Counted from the first letter of the stretch, positions 1-11,264 are shown. The stretch is 64,000 bases of DNA from Penium margaritaceum (GCA_023375785.1 SZWC01007301.1:45623-109622), one strand, 5' to 3'. A program made the numbers and translations. Notes: generated by a model from the letters alone, not told the origin.

Positions 1-660
1 CCCCTCTGTCTCACGTCTCCACATGCTCAGTTGTAGCGAGAGAGGGAGTGCCCTGCAGCAGCACCAGACCTCTCGGTGCGATGCCCCAGTTGTGCAGTCG
101 CTCGTTGGCTCTGGGCATCCCCTTGGCCATAATTATCGTGATAGTGTGTACACATCACGCCTTCACACACACACACACCCGCCTCCTCCATTGGCTGCAG
201 CTCCTACAGTGCACACACAGGGGCACCATTGTTGCAGACGTGCTCTCACGTAGGCTTAGGGCCAGTGTGCGAATGTGGCAGCATGCAGGTGCCCTCTGGT
301 ACTGCTGGGGCAGGCTTGCTAGCAACAACGATGACTCGAATGGAGGCTTGGAGCTCGCTAGTTAGCAAGATGTGCAGAGAAGCTACTAGACTTGGTGGTA
401 TGAAACAAACTTGGTGTCCTAATGATTGTGCCTCACATGTCTGTCCACTTCTCTCAGCAGGCCGAATGGCACAGCAGCGGAAGGCCTGTGGTTGAGAAGA
501 CATGCGCATTTGTGTCTCTACATCCTGTTTCTGGAAGACTTTGAGTGAGGGGGACTGCCTGGGAAAAGACGGTGGATGCTTTGATTCTCTGTAGTCGGTT
601 TATATGGGCAAGAGTGACACAGGTTTAAGAGAAGGCAGAACAAGGTAGTTGTGGAGTGAA
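1..660. other. Unassigned sequence, no supported gene
   Basis: No open frame here is long or recognisable. A short CA microsatellite lies at about 165-180. A pyrimidine stretch ending in CAG near 450-461 resembles a splice acceptor, but nothing beside it supports an exon. The stretch ends where a family-A copia LTR begins. It could be host intergenic DNA or an older element beyond recognition. Confidence 0.5.
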
Positions 661-663
661 AGG

Positions 664-1347
664 AAATGCTAGGCAGTAGGTTAGGGTAGCAATGTTGATG
701 TAGTGTGTGGGCTTCCAAGCTCGTTTCTTGTGTCTGCCGTCCCCTCAGTCTACTTCTCTAGAGTTGTTACTCAGCGAACCAGCCAATCAGAAAATAGACC
801 TAGGCGTACATTCTGGCAGGCAGGGTTTTCTTGGTGAGCCCTATTAGACAGCCAACAACCCAAAACCCGGACGTCGTCCGTTTTGCCTCAAAATTGGACC
901 ATACCGCAATACCAACATTGCGAACACAGTCATACGGTCAGAAACAATTAGAAAAATTAGCAGCAAAGAGTTACGGCTGCCTGAACCGAGGCAGTGCCTA
1001 CGATCTTCCATGATGCCAAAATGCCATGCAACATGAGACATGTACCCTAGGCAAAGCATGACGTTGCAGGCGCAACGGTATAGTCAGATCCAACACCTGA
1101 CACATGCAGACAACATCTGTGTTGGCAGTGACTGCCAGCGGCCCGACCGCCAAGGAGGCCTGCTGATGGAGCTGAGCACGTTGCCGGAGAGAGGAGGCTC
1201 CAGCGAACTGCGACTAGGCCTGAGCGGGCGTCGGCTCCACCAGACGACACTGTAGCAGCGTCGAGTCTCGCCGTCAGTCATTTGCACGCCGATGTATACA
1301 AGCCGGGAGGACACAACAGAGCACAATAAGGATGCGCAATAAATAAT
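664..1347 (-). repeat. 3' LTR of copia element Z (family A)
   Basis: This is family-A LTR sequence in reverse orientation. It has the conserved blocks of the other copies: the GCTTCCA(C/A)GCT block, the CAGCCAATCAGAAAATAG block, the AAAACCCGGACGTCGTCCG block and the ACACAAGCC/GGAGGACACAACAGAG block at its right end. It is shorter than the roughly 820-850 bp LTRs of copies A and B. The complement of a polypurine tract (CTCCCCATGAC) follows at about 1351, as expected on entering the element from its 3' end. Confidence 0.8.
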
Positions 1348-2100
1348 GCCTCCCCATGACTCACAGGCGTAGTGCACATCGGCGGGCAGAGACACAGTCA
1401 ACAGTCAGACTCCCCAAGGGCATGCAGAGTCGCAGGCTGGGACAAAGAGGGCAACTCACGGACGCACGCCGATTGAACTCATAGCCTTCTTGAACGAGTG
1501 GCGTTTCAGCGCCTTGGTCAAGAAGTCAACAAGCTGTCGTGCTGTCTCAACCCACACAATGGTCATGCTGCCGTCATACAACAACGAATGCACATACTGA
1601 TAGTCTACGTTGATGTGCTTTGTGCGTGTATGATGCACGCCGTCATTGTCGGCAATGGCCGTGGCACTCTTATGGTCACAATGCAACGTGATGGATGTAA
1701 CGGACTGACGCAACTCGAACAACAAACGACACAGCCACACACTCACACACACGCCTGGGCCAAGAGCCACATATTGAACCTCAGCAATGCTGCGTGCAAT
1801 GCACCCCTGCTTGCCACTGCGCTAGGACACAGCTTTGCCACCGATCGAAATTATGCAGCCTGTGCGACTCCTAACGTCCGAAGTGTCGGCCCAGTCACTG
1901 TTGGTGTAACCTGCCACGAATACATACGGCTGGCGGCGGAACATGAGACCTCTCCGAGGAGTTGAGACGGCGCAGTGCAGTACTTGGACCGCGGCCTTGA
2001 AGTGGAGGTGACGCGGCTCCTGAAAAAACCGAGCCAGGAGGTTAACGTCGAACGCGATGTCTGGGCGCGTCGTCGTCGGCAAGAACATCAGTGACCCAAT
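1348..2100 (-). mobile_element. Ty1/copia element Z, RNase H / late RT part (fossil)
   Basis: Minus-strand translations match the end of a copia polyprotein. Visible stretches include TTRPDIAFDVNLLARF, the NSDWAD segment of RNase H, and VETARQLVDFLTKALKR at the C terminus. The element is broken. It stops at 2100 beside another element's LTR, and homologous sequence resumes at 20172 in register (CCAAT at 2096-2100, CCGAT at 20172-20176). This suggests element B jumped into Z. Confidence 0.85.
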
Positions 2101-2296
2101 AAAAAGAAAGCTAAGCAGCAGGTTGGGGCACTAGCGTTGTTCATGTAGCGTGCGTGCTTCCACGCTAGTTGCTTAAGTTTGTTGCCCCCTCAGTCTGCTG
2201 CTCTAGAGACTAAGCCTAGAAGCTCTGGGTTTGTTACTCAGGAATGCGCGCGCAGGTGTTAGAGCCAGAAAGCAGCTGAAAACTGAAAGTGACTGA
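2101..2296 (-). repeat. Outer part of an inverted family-A LTR (left end of B)
   Basis: These 196 bp match the first part of the reverse-orientation family-A LTR seen at 19328-20171, starting with the A-rich AAAAAGAAAGCTA block. They end in GTGACTGA exactly where the plus-strand LTR of element A begins. They are best read as the left edge of element B, cut by the insertion of A. However, part of the same LTR stretch occurs again at 11265, so a rearrangement is also involved. Confidence 0.65.
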
Positions 2297-3147
2297 TGTT
2301 AGTTTTCGTGCATCTCATTGTACTCTGTTGTGTCCTCCCGGCTTGTGTACATCGGCGTGCAAAAGACTGACGGTGAGACTTGACGCCGCTGGAGTGTCGC
2401 TCGGTGGAGACGACGCACGCTGAGGCCCACTCACTCGTTGCTGGAGCCTCCTCCCTCTGGCGATGCGCTCAGCTCCATCAGCAGGCCTCCTCGGTGGTCG
2501 GGCCGCCAGCGGTCACTGCCACTGCAGATGCTGTCTGCATGCACCTAGCGCTGTGTCTGGCTGTGGCATTGCGTCTGTAGCATCATGTGGTGCCTAGGGT
2601 CCATGTCTCCTGCTGTACGACCCTGTTTGGCATCATTGACTTTCGTAGGCACTGCCTGGGTTCGGGCAGCCAAAACTTCTTGTAGCTATTTTTCTAGCTG
2701 ATTCTGACCGCACGACTGCGTTTGCAGCGTTGGTGTTATGGTATGGTCCAGTTTTCAGGCAAAACGGACGACGCCCGGGTTTTGGGCTGTCGGGCGTCTG
2801 GCAGGGCTCACCGAGAAAACCCTGCCTGCCAGAAAACAGGTTTAGCACTATTCTATGATTGGCTGGTTAGCTGAGTAACAAGTTCTACACTAGTGGGGGG
2901 GAGGTAGAACTTGGAGGGGTCTCCCATTGTTGCTCATTCTTCATTCCTAATCAGTCACTTTCAGTTTTCAGCTGCCTTCTGGCGCTAACACTGGCGCGCA
3001 CTTTTCTGAGTAACAAACCCAGAGCTTCCAGACTTAGACTGTAGAGCAGCAGACTGAGGGGGCAGCAGACTTAAGCAACGAGCGTGGAAGCCCGCACGCT
3101 GCATCAACAACGCATGCTGCCCTAACGTGCTGCCTAGGTTATCTAGC
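2297..3147 (+). repeat. 5' LTR of copia element A
   Basis: The LTR begins TGTTAGTTTT and matches 10414-11264 along its length (TCTCATTGTACTCTGTTG, CTCCCGGCTTGTGTACATC and further blocks). A primer binding site follows directly. By eye the two LTRs differ at about one base in ten over the first 375 bases, which suggests an old insertion. Confidence 0.88.
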
Positions 3148-3148
3148 T

Positions 3149-3162
3149 TGGTATCAGAGCCA
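3149..3162 (+). other. Primer binding site of A (tRNA-iMet type)
   Basis: TGGTATCAGAGCC lies one or two bases after the LTR. This is the known plant copia primer site complementary to the 3' end of initiator tRNA-Met, where minus-strand DNA synthesis begins. Confidence 0.9.
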
Positions 3163-3231
3163 GAGCGTAGTAGTTGCAGCAGAAGACTGGCGTACAGGTG
3201 TCAGACAACACCGGCGGACCCCCATACGCGC

Positions 3232-3360
3232 CAGTGCAGGGGAAATGCTGCCAGATTTTTTCCGACAACATTGACCCGCCTGGTGGCGGCGTCAGATTTT
3301 TTCCCACAGCCACTGGGCCAGGGGAAATGTTGCCAAAAATTTTCGGTAGTACTGACTCCC
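3232..3360 (+). repeat. Leader hairpin and short direct repeats (A)
   Basis: GGGGAAATG(C/T)TGCC occurs twice (about 3240 and 3325). Each copy is followed by T- or A-runs flanked by complementary G/C blocks. The 25-nt segment at 3246-3270 corresponds to hairpins in B (19191-19215) and D (54420-54444). Its position just after the primer site is where retroelement RNAs often carry dimerisation or packaging signals. That role is inferred. Confidence 0.55.
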
Positions 3361-3439
3361 ACGAGTGACGCAAGGAGGTGAGCGATAGGCCGCGTCCAAC
3401 ACCTGTGGGCGGCGACGCACGGTGCAACGTCACCTAGGT

Positions 3440-4375
3440 GTAGTGACTGGCACCAGCACGCAGCAGTAGCAGTCTGTAGCAGCGGCAGCCACAGGCAACG
3501 GCAGCGAGCAGTGGTAGCAGCAGCCAGCAGCAACTACGTGCAGAGCAGTAGTAGGCAGAAGCAGCAGCTTGTAGTAGCCTGTAGCAGCAGTAGCTTGCAG
3601 CAGCCTGCAGCAGCAGCAACCCGCAGCAGCAACCCGCAGCAGCATCAGCCCGTAGCAGTAGCACGCAACAGTAGCAGCCCGCAGCAGTATTGAGCAACAG
3701 CAGCAGCAAGTAGCCGCTGCACCAGTGTGTAGCAGCAGTAGCAGGCTGCAGCACTCGTAGCAGCGAGCCGCAGCAGCAGCTAGCTGCAGCAGCGGGCCGC
3801 AGCAGTAGCTAGCTGCAATAGCGGCTCTAGCGAGTAACTACCAGCAGCGGCTGCTGCTGCTCATTGCGCGCAGCATGCGAATAGCGAGTAGCAGCCCGTT
3901 GCTGCCAGCGAGCAGCTGCTCGGTGCTAGCGAGCACCACCGCGCTGCCTGCGAGCAGCAGCCCGCTGCTCGCAGCCAGTAGCGAGCAACTGCCCGCTGTG
4001 ACAGACGAGAAAAGAGAAAAAAAAGAGAAAAAAACGTAAGAAAAAGAATTCCCCACCCCACCAGCTTTGTTGCCGCGGCTACAGTAGCTGCGTTTCCTAC
4101 TGCAGGCGCCACAGCAACCGTAGCAGCTTGCACCAATAGCAATTGCTGTTGCAACTACAGCCACAGCAGCATTAACAACAAGAGCAGTAGCAGCCGTAGC
4201 AGCAGCTGCAACAGCAAAAGCAGCAGCAACTGTAGCAGTAGCAGCAGCAGCAGCAACAATAGTACCAATAGCAGCAGCAGTAGCAGCAGCAGCAGCATCA
4301 ACAGTTACAGCTGCAGCAACAGCAACACCAGCAGCAGCAACAGCAGTTGCAACAGCGGCCCTAGCAACTGCCACT
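3440..4375 (+). repeat. CAG/GCA triplet-rich leader of A, first block
   Basis: This stretch is dominated by CAG, GCA, AGC and GTAGCA triplets, with almost no other sequence except a purine/A-rich interval at about 4000-4060. Open frames across it on both strands are poly-Ala, Ser, Leu or Cys and are by-products of the repeat, not genes. It lies between the primer site and gag. Copies B and D have the same kind of leader. Confidence 0.85.
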
Positions 4376-4379
4376 ACTT

Positions 4380-4435
4380 ATGTCAGCATCCAGCTACTGA
4401 TGTCACTGTTGACATTAGTGCTGACGTCATCAACT
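4380..4435. promoter_or_regulatory. TGACGTCA-type motif cluster in the leader (A)
   Basis: TGACGTCA lies at 4422-4429, with near matches (TGATGTCA, TGTCAGCAT, TGACATTAG) within 50 bases and a further GACGTCAC near 4515. TGACGTCA is the known core of bZIP (CRE/ATF, TGA-type) sites. Similar clusters lie at the same place in copies B, D and F. Regulatory use is inferred. Confidence 0.45.
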
Positions 4436-4629
4436 AAGAAAAAAACAAAAAAAGGGGGCAAGGGAAGGGGAAAGTAAACCTAAGGGTGGGCAAGACATCC
4501 AGCGCCCTCAGCAGACGTCACTGCTGTCGTCAGGACCAGAAGAATAGAAAAAAAAAAAACAAAAAGGGCATCACACAAAGGCTGGTAGCTCTACTGGGGA
4601 GGGGTCCTCCTCTGTTGGGGGGACCCCCA

Positions 4630-4860
4630 CCCCCCCTTTCTTGTAGCGGCTGCAGCAGTAGCAGCAGCAACAGCAGCAGTAGCAACAGCGGCAGCAGCAG
4701 CAGTAGTAGGAGCAGCAGCACCAGCACTAGCAGTAGTAGTAGCAGCAGCAGGAGTAGCAGGAACAGCGGGAGCAGCAGGGTCAGCAACAAGAGCAGGAGT
4801 AGTAGCAACAGCAGAAGGAGCAGCAGCAACAGTAGCAGCAGCAGGACGAGCAACACCGGC
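4630..4860 (+). repeat. CAG/AGC triplet-rich leader of A, second block
   Basis: AGCAGCAGTAG-type triplets run almost unbroken between a C/G-rich stretch (TCCTCCTCTGTTGGGGGGACCCCC at 4606-4629 in part) and the start of the Gag-like region. The translations are poly-Ser or poly-Leu. There is no sign that this is a host gene. Confidence 0.8.
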
Positions 4861-5189
4861 AGCAGCCCTCTGACGTCGTTGGCGACAACCCCGACCCCCT
4901 CGTTACTCTTTAGCAACAGTTCGCCACCCTGACGCAGCAGCTTGCGGCACTGCAACCGTTGGTGTCTCAGTCTGCCCCGAATGCGCCGCGATCCTTCTCC
5001 CCTCCAGGGCACGCCAGCCCAGCTGTGTCTGCTGCCACGCAATACCTGGCACAACAGCAGACTCAGCGCCAGCGGCAGACTGTGACCTCTGTCCTTGGTC
5101 CCACTCTGGGTGCCGGCCGCAGGGAAAAGGACTTTGAGACGCCGCTGCCGCCGCTTCAGGCCGGCGAGCAGTTTCAGAGCTAGGAGCTC

Positions 5190-6240
5190 AACTTCCGCAT
5201 CTGGGCGCAAGATGACGGCCTGTGGGCATACTACACCCTGCCGTATGATGCCACCCTGGCCGACCAGTTGTGTAACGCTGGTCGTGCCGTCCGGGCTCTC
5301 GTCCCTGTGGCTAATCCAGCTTCCCGCCTCGCCCTCGAGCCCTTCTTAGGTGACTTCACCGCAGGCGCCACCTGAGACCCTGCAACCGCGTGGCACGTCC
5401 TCACTCGTCCCCATTGCCTGTCCAACGAGGCTGAGACTAGTCGCCTGCTGTGGGAGTTCAACTCCCTGCACATGGGGGAGACCGAGACGGTCACCTCCTA
5501 CTGGCAGAGGGCGAAGGACATCCTTCGTCGCCTCGTGACCTCTGCCCCACCCCCTTTGGCCACGCTCCTCACCATCAAGCACGGTGCCATCGACGCGTAC
5601 GCGGACGTCTTCGTCCACTACCCTCACGACGTCCTTTCCACCATGGCAGCCCAGGGCACCCTCATGCCCTAGGCATACGAGCTCTTCCTCCAGATTGAGG
5701 AAGCTCGTCTGGAGTCCCGACTCCAGCGCATGGAGGCCATCGTCTCCCCTACCGTTGCCTCCCCTGCCGTTGCCTCCGAGGCCGTCGCCTCCCCCGTCGC
5801 AGCTACCTCATCATCGTCAGGGAAGAAGAAGCGTTGGAACAGGAAAGGCAAGGGTCAGCAGAAGCAGCAGCAGTCGTCGACCGGGTCCAGCGGTGGCGGC
5901 TCGGTCTGCCACAACTGTGGCCAGTCTGGGCACGGGTGGTACACGTGCCCTCTACCGAAGGATGAGGCACGCGTCATCGCCACCATGCATCGCCAATGCG
6001 AGCGCCGTCTTGCCTCTGTCGACGTAGCTGTCGTCGCCTCAGACACCTCGGCCTCGTCCAGCAGCTCTACCACTCCGGTCGCTGCTAGTCCCGCCGACAC
6101 CAGCGCCGCAGCCGTCGGCATCGGCACACTCATCCTTCTACCCGGGCTCCGGCGCTATCACCCCGCACTCCGTCTACACTCCCGGGCCGTCCTCCCGTGA
6201 GTGCAAGCTGGAGTAGTTCATCGCACTCCAGCTCGGCCTA
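5190..6240 (+). mobile_element. Copia element A, Gag region (fossil)
   Basis: The translation shows a copia-type Gag: an early FRIWAQDDGLWAYYTLPYD block, then GETETVTSYWQRAKDILRRL, and a CCHC zinc knuckle near 5905-5950 (CHNCGQSGHGWYTC). In a working copy Gag builds the cytoplasmic particle and the knuckle binds the element RNA. A Lys-rich stretch (GKKKRWNRKGKG) precedes the knuckle. The region is broken. Confidence 0.88.
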
Positions 6241-6299
6241 CCTTGCCCTCCTTCCTAGGGAAGTGCGAGTTGCATCACTTCCTGCTCTCTTGTCCAGCC

Positions 6300-6936
6300 C
6301 TACATGACTGAGACTGAGCTACGATCATGCCCCATTTCCTTGTCTCTCTTGTCGTCTCTCATAGTCTTCGCTACCCTTTCCCGAGATGACGTTGCTTGGC
6401 TTGACGATTGGCAGTCTCGGTTTGCACCTGCTTCCACCGCGTCCGCGTCCCTTGCTTCCTGCCATGTGACCGTTAGTGATCTAGCGACCCCGGTCCAGGA
6501 CCATACTGAGACCTGGATCATCGACGCTGGGGCTATGCATCACATGACGGCCTCTCGTGAGGCCTTTAGTATACTCGGTCATGTAGGCGATGTTTCCGGT
6601 GTCCGGACAGGCTCTGGCCAGGTGTTGCCTGTCTGTGGTGTTGGCGTTGCTCGTTTCCGTGGTCCCGCTGGTGATGTTTTTCGGACCAATGTCCTCTTCG
6701 TCCTTGGTCTTGAGCTTAGTCTTCTCTCCGTCATTGCCCTTGACCGCCTGAGCATGGACGTTGTGCACTCGCGTGGTGTTGGCACTGTGTCGTTGCGTCC
6801 GTCTGATCTTGTTGTACTGCACGCCACCGCCCGTGGCAACCTGTGGCATGTACCTCGCCTCTCCTCCTCTCCTTCCGTCTCCTCCCCGTCGGATGCCACA
6901 GGCCATGTGTTTGTTACCAGTACGCTTTATCCTTAG
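6300..6936 (+). mobile_element. Copia element A, protease region (fossil)
   Basis: This region is homologous to the copia aspartic protease. It contains the WIID(A/S)GA.HHMT active-site block at about 6513-6550 and the downstream LPVCGVGVARFRG and NVLFVLGLELSLLSV strands. It follows Gag, as is usual for Ty1/copia. The start of the GAG-pre-integrase domain follows at about 6930-7080. Confidence 0.88.
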
Positions 6937-6939
6937 TAC

Positions 6940-7795
6940 ACTCGCCTCTTACACCGCCGCATCTGCCACGTCCACTCTGCCACCGTAGACAGCATGCTTC
7001 GCACCCAGTCGGCCAAGGGCCTTGACCTGGAGACTTTCCCCCTCCCGTGCCCCGCTGAGTGCATTGACTACACTCAGGGGAAGATGCACCGGTCCACGTA
7101 TCCCTTGTCTTCCTCTCATGCGTCCTCCCCTATCGACCTTATCCCTTCAGATGTCATGGTTCCTCTCCCCACCGAGTCCATCGACGAGCATGGTCGCTAC
7201 GTCCTCACCCTCATTGACAACTATTCTCGCTACCGCTGGGTCTTCTGCCTTCGGCAGAAGAACGATGTCGCCCACGCCATCCAGGACTGGTTTGTCCTTG
7301 CGGAGCGTGAGTGTGGCCGCTCTCTCTGCCGCTTTCGCTCCGATTGTGGTAGTGAGTATATGGGTGAAGCCACGACCTTCCTCGCCTCCCGCGGAACCCG
7401 CCATGAGACGTCCGCGCCTTACACGCTTGCCCAGAACATTGTCTCCAAACGGTGGAACAGTACCATGGCCGATGCCGTCTGCACCATGCGGGTCGAGTCT
7501 GGTCTCTCCGATGGCTTCTATTTTGAAGCCATGGCCTATATGACCTGGGTCTGGAACCGGAATCCCCACGGTCCCTTTCTCCGCCAGTCCACACCATACA
7601 AGCATTGGTGCGGTCAGCGAGCAAACCTCCGCCCGGCTCGCGTCTGGGGCTGCGTGGCCATTGTGTGGCTGCCCTTCCCGAAGCACGGCGGCAAGCTCGC
7701 CCCCCCGCGAACATCCCTGCACCTTCCTCGATGTCTCTTGTCAGTCCAAGGCCTGGCGCTTCTGGGATTCCTCCCGGCACTATATCGTTGAGTCC
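6940..7795 (+). mobile_element. Copia element A, integrase region (fossil)
   Basis: This is a DDE integrase core. DLIPSDVMVPLP and LTLIDNYSRYRWVFCL give the first catalytic region, FRSDCGSEYMGEA the second, and the stretch through QNIVSKRWNSTMADAVCTMR to FYFEAMAYMTWVWNR the third. Integrase placed before RT marks the element as Ty1/copia rather than gypsy. A conserved C-terminal RVWGCVAIVWLP block follows. Confidence 0.9.
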
Positions 7796-7929
7796 CGGGA
7801 CGCTCTCTTCTTCAAGGACCTATTTCCTCACAACCTCATTCGCTCCGGCTCGTCCGTGTCTATCCCGTCGCGTAGGGGAGTGGTGAGTCCGTCCTCCGTC
7901 CTGCCGCTTCCGGGTGACATATCCCTCAG

Positions 7930-8405
7930 TCCCTCCGAGCCAGCAGCCCCAGTCGCGTCTGCTGGTCCCTCCGGGCCGGCCGCCGCAGTCGTGTCCGCTG
8001 GTCCCTCGGGGCCAGCCGCCACAGTCGCGTCCGCTGGTCCCTATGGGCTAGCAGCCCCAGTAGCGTCCAGTGGTCCCTCCGGGCCGGCCGCCCCAGTCGT
8101 GTCCACTGGTCCCTGCGGGCCAGCAGTCCAAGTCGCGTCTGCTGGTCCCTCCGGGACGGCCGCCCCAATCGTGTCCGCTGGTCCCTCCTAGCCGGCCGCC
8201 CCACTCGTGTCCTCTGGTCCCTCCAGGCCGGCAGCCCTAGTCGCGTCCCTTGGTCCCTCCGGGCCGGCCCCACCAGTCGCGTCTGCCGGTCCCTCCGGGC
8301 CGGCAGCCCGAGTCGTGTCCGTTGGTCCCTTCGGGCCAATAGCCCTGATTGCATCCGCCGGCCCCTCCGGGCCAGCAACCTCGTCCGCATCCATTGGCCC
8401 GGCGG
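7930..8405 (+). repeat. 36-bp tandem repeats in the integrase-RT linker (A)
   Basis: About 13 units of 36 bp encode a 12-residue repeat of the type ASAGPSGPAAPV. The units vary mainly at silent and Val/Ala/Thr positions and keep the frame. B and D carry matching arrays at the same place. The translation looks like a flexible Pro/Gly/Ser/Ala-rich spacer between the integrase and RT domains. No function is known to me. Confidence 0.85.
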
Positions 8406-8559
8406 ACTCAGTGCCATCGCCTACCGTGCCACGCTACACGCGTGGCCGAGGCGGTAGCCTCCGACCCAGACCTTTGGTGAGCACGCAGACCGTCGCACCG
8501 CGCTCCGTGGCGCCTCGACCCCCCGTGGCTCCACGTGTCTCCTCCACCCCCACGGTCGT

Positions 8560-10275
8560 GAGTGGGGATCCTGGCACCAAGGCCCTCGGCTTGACCATAT
8601 CGGCCATCATTAGAAGCCTTCACCCGGACTCCACACTGGGCTACGCCATGCTTCATTATGAGCATTGGTACGCTATCGTGGCTACTCGCGCGCATCCCAC
8701 CTGGGGCTCGAGATACAGACGATCTCTCAGTCCGCTCCATAGCACGCCCGGAGGACCCAGACATCCTGGGTGAGGCACGAGCCTCTCCTGAGGCCGCACA
8801 ATGGACGCTGCCTGCGCCGATGAGCTCGCCGCTATCCGACAGCACCACGTGTATGACCTCGTCGACCTTCCTCCAGGACGGAAGGCCATCGGTGCCAAGT
8901 GGGTCTTTGGGCGCAAGTGGAAGCCTGACGGGTCCTTGGACAAGTACAAGGCCCGCCTTACAGCCAAGGGGTTTGCCCAGATTCCTAAGGTCAATTACGA
9001 CCAGATCTTGGCCCTAGTTGGCCGGTTCTCCACTAGTCGGGCACTCTTCAGCCTCGTCGCCCAGCATGGGTGGGAGCTGCATCAGATGGATGTGAGCAAA
9101 GCTTTTCTCCATGGTCCACTGGAGGGTGAGGAGCTCTACATGGTGTAGCCCCCAGGCTTCGACGATGGCATTGGGAGAGTCTGGCGACTATGCAAGGCCC
9201 TCTATGGCCTGAAGCAGTCGCCTTGGTGCTAGAACCAAGAAATCAGCAGCACGCTCCTTCGGGGCGGGCTCCAGCGTAGCACCGCTGACCCCGCACTATT
9301 TGTCAGTTCGCGAGGCCAGACTTTCGCCGCTGTTCTGGTTTACGTCGACGACCTGCTCATTACGTCGCCAGACACAGCTGCCATCCAGCTTATCAAGGAC
9401 CTGCTGCACGCCGCCTACCAGATGAAGGACCTTGGGTCTGTAAGAGTCAGCCTGGGCATGGAGCTCGAGCATAATCGCTCCCAGGGTGTTCTGCACATCC
9501 ACCAGGCCGCCTATGTGCAGACATTGTCAACCCGCTTTGGGGAGGACCTGCCACTCGTGCCGAGCGCATCCTCATCCATGTCACCCGATGGCCAGGTGAA
9601 GCTGAAGAGTCCTGACCCAACCGTTGTGGGGGGAGCCAGTTGGCATGACCACATACCTGCAACTCATTGGGTCACTGATGTTCCTGGCAATGACGACGCG
9701 CCCATACATCACGTTCGCCGTCAACCTCCTGACCCAATTCTCTCAGGAGCCGCGTCACCTCCACTACGAGGTTGCGATCCGAGTACTACGATTTGTTGTC
9801 TCGACTCCTGGGCGAGGTCTCATGTTCCGCTGTCAGCCGTCTGTTGTCACCGTTGGCTACACCGATAGTGACTGGGCGGACAGTCCGGATGCTAAGAGTC
9901 GCACAGGCTGGATCTTTCTGATTGGCGGCATAGCTGTGTCCTGGCGCAGTGGCAAGCAGGGGTGCGTTGCACGCAGCACTGCTGAGGCTGAGTACGTTGC
10001 TCTTGGCTCAGGCGCGTGTGAGAGTGTGTGGTTGCGTTATTTGTTGTCCGAGTTGTATCAGCCCGTCGCATCCATCATGTTGCACTATGACAATGAGAGT
10101 GCCATGGCCATTGCCGACAACGACGGCTTGCATCACACACGCACAAAGTACATCAATGTTGAGTATCATTATGTGTGTTCGTTGTTGCATGACGGCAGTA
10201 TGAGCATCGTGTGGGTTGAGACATCACGGCAGTTGGCTGACTTCTTGACCAAGGCTCTGAAGCGCGACTAGTTCA
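8560..10275 (+). mobile_element. Copia element A, reverse transcriptase and RNase H (fossil)
   Basis: An RVT_2-type RT is visible: KWVFGRKWKPDGSLDKYKARL, then ELHQMDVSKAFLHG, the LVYVDDLLIT catalytic block at about 9335-9365, and MKDLGSVRVSLGMEL. RNase H follows with TDSDWADSPDAKSRTG, RSTAEAEYVALGSG, YDNESAMAIADN, and ends in QLADFLTKALKRD. The order is standard for Ty1/copia. The coding region of A as a whole has several breaks. Confidence 0.92.
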
Positions 10276-10400
10276 AGAAGGCTATGAGTTCAATCGGCAT
10301 GCGTCCGTGATTGACTCTCTTTGTCCTTGCGTTTCTGCTTGGCCTGTGGGAGTTTGGTCGTTGACGGTTTCTCTGCCCGCACATGTGCACTACGCCTGTG

Positions 10401-10413
10401 GGTCATGGGGGAG
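10401..10413 (+). other. Polypurine tract of A
   Basis: GGTCATGGGGGAG sits directly before the 3' LTR that begins TGTTGG. This is the expected primer for plus-strand DNA synthesis. Its complement recurs at the matching edges of Z, B, D and, with changes, C, F and G. Confidence 0.85.
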
Positions 10414-11264
10414 TGTTGGTTTTTGAGCATCTCTCATTGTACTCTGTTGTGTCCTCCCGGCTTGTGTACATCGTCGTGCAGTTGACTAATGGCGAGACTT
10501 GACGCCGCTGGAGCGTCGCTCAGTGGAGCCGACGCACGCTGAGGCCCACTCACCCGTCGTTGGAGCCTCCTCCCTCTGGTGATGCGCTCAACTCCATCAG
10601 CAGGCCTCCTCAGTGGTCAGGCCGCCAGTGGTCACTGCCATTGCAGATGCTGTCTGCATGTACCTAGCGCTGTGTCTGGCTGTGGCATTGCGTCTGCGGC
10701 ATCATGGAGTGCCTAGGGTCCATGTCTCGTACTGTATGGCCTTGTTTGACATCGTTGACTGTCGTAGGCACTGCCTCGGTTCGGGCAGCCATAACTTCTT
10801 GTAGCTATTTTTCTAGCTGACTCTGACTGCACAACTGCGTTCGCAGCGTCGGTATTATGGTATGGTCCAGTTTTCAGGCAAAACGAAAGACTCCCGACTT
10901 TTGGGCTGTCGGGCGTCTGGCAAGGCTCACCGAGAAAACCCATCATGCTAGAAAATAGGTCTAGCACTGTTTTTTGATTGGCTGGTTAGCTGAGTAACAA
11001 GTTCAACACTAGTGGGGGGGGCTAGAACTTGGAGGGGTCTCCCATTGTTGCTCATTCTTCATTCCTAATCAGTCATTTTGAGTTTTCAGCTGCTTTCTGG
11101 TGCTAACTCTGGCGCGCACGTTTCTGAGTAACAAACCAAGAGCTTCCAGACTTAGTCTATAGAGCAGCAGACTAAGGGGGCAGCAGACTTAAGTAACGAG
11201 CGTGGAAGCCCGCACGCTGCATCAACAACTCATGCTATCCCAACCTGCTGTCTAGGTTATCTAG
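10414..11264 (+). repeat. 3' LTR of copia element A
   Basis: It begins TGTTGGTTTTTGAGC and matches 2297-3147 throughout. It ends near TAGGTTATCTAG and is followed without spacer by the reverse-orientation LTR of element B. The two LTRs therefore meet tail to tail and form a long imperfect inverted repeat. Confidence 0.85.

Noticed and set aside
430-500. Splice acceptor-like pyrimidine tract and CAG
   Set aside because: No donor, frame continuity or protein likeness nearby supports an exon.
3838-4374. Ala-rich 178-residue open frame on the minus strand
   Set aside because: It is a translation of CAG/GCA triplet repeats in a copia leader. Similar frames open on both strands, and it has no domain.
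7926-8417. Arg-rich 163-residue frame on the minus strand opposite the linker repeats
   Set aside because: It is the antisense reading of the 36-bp Pro/Gly/Ser array of element A; the sense frame is in register with integrase and RT.
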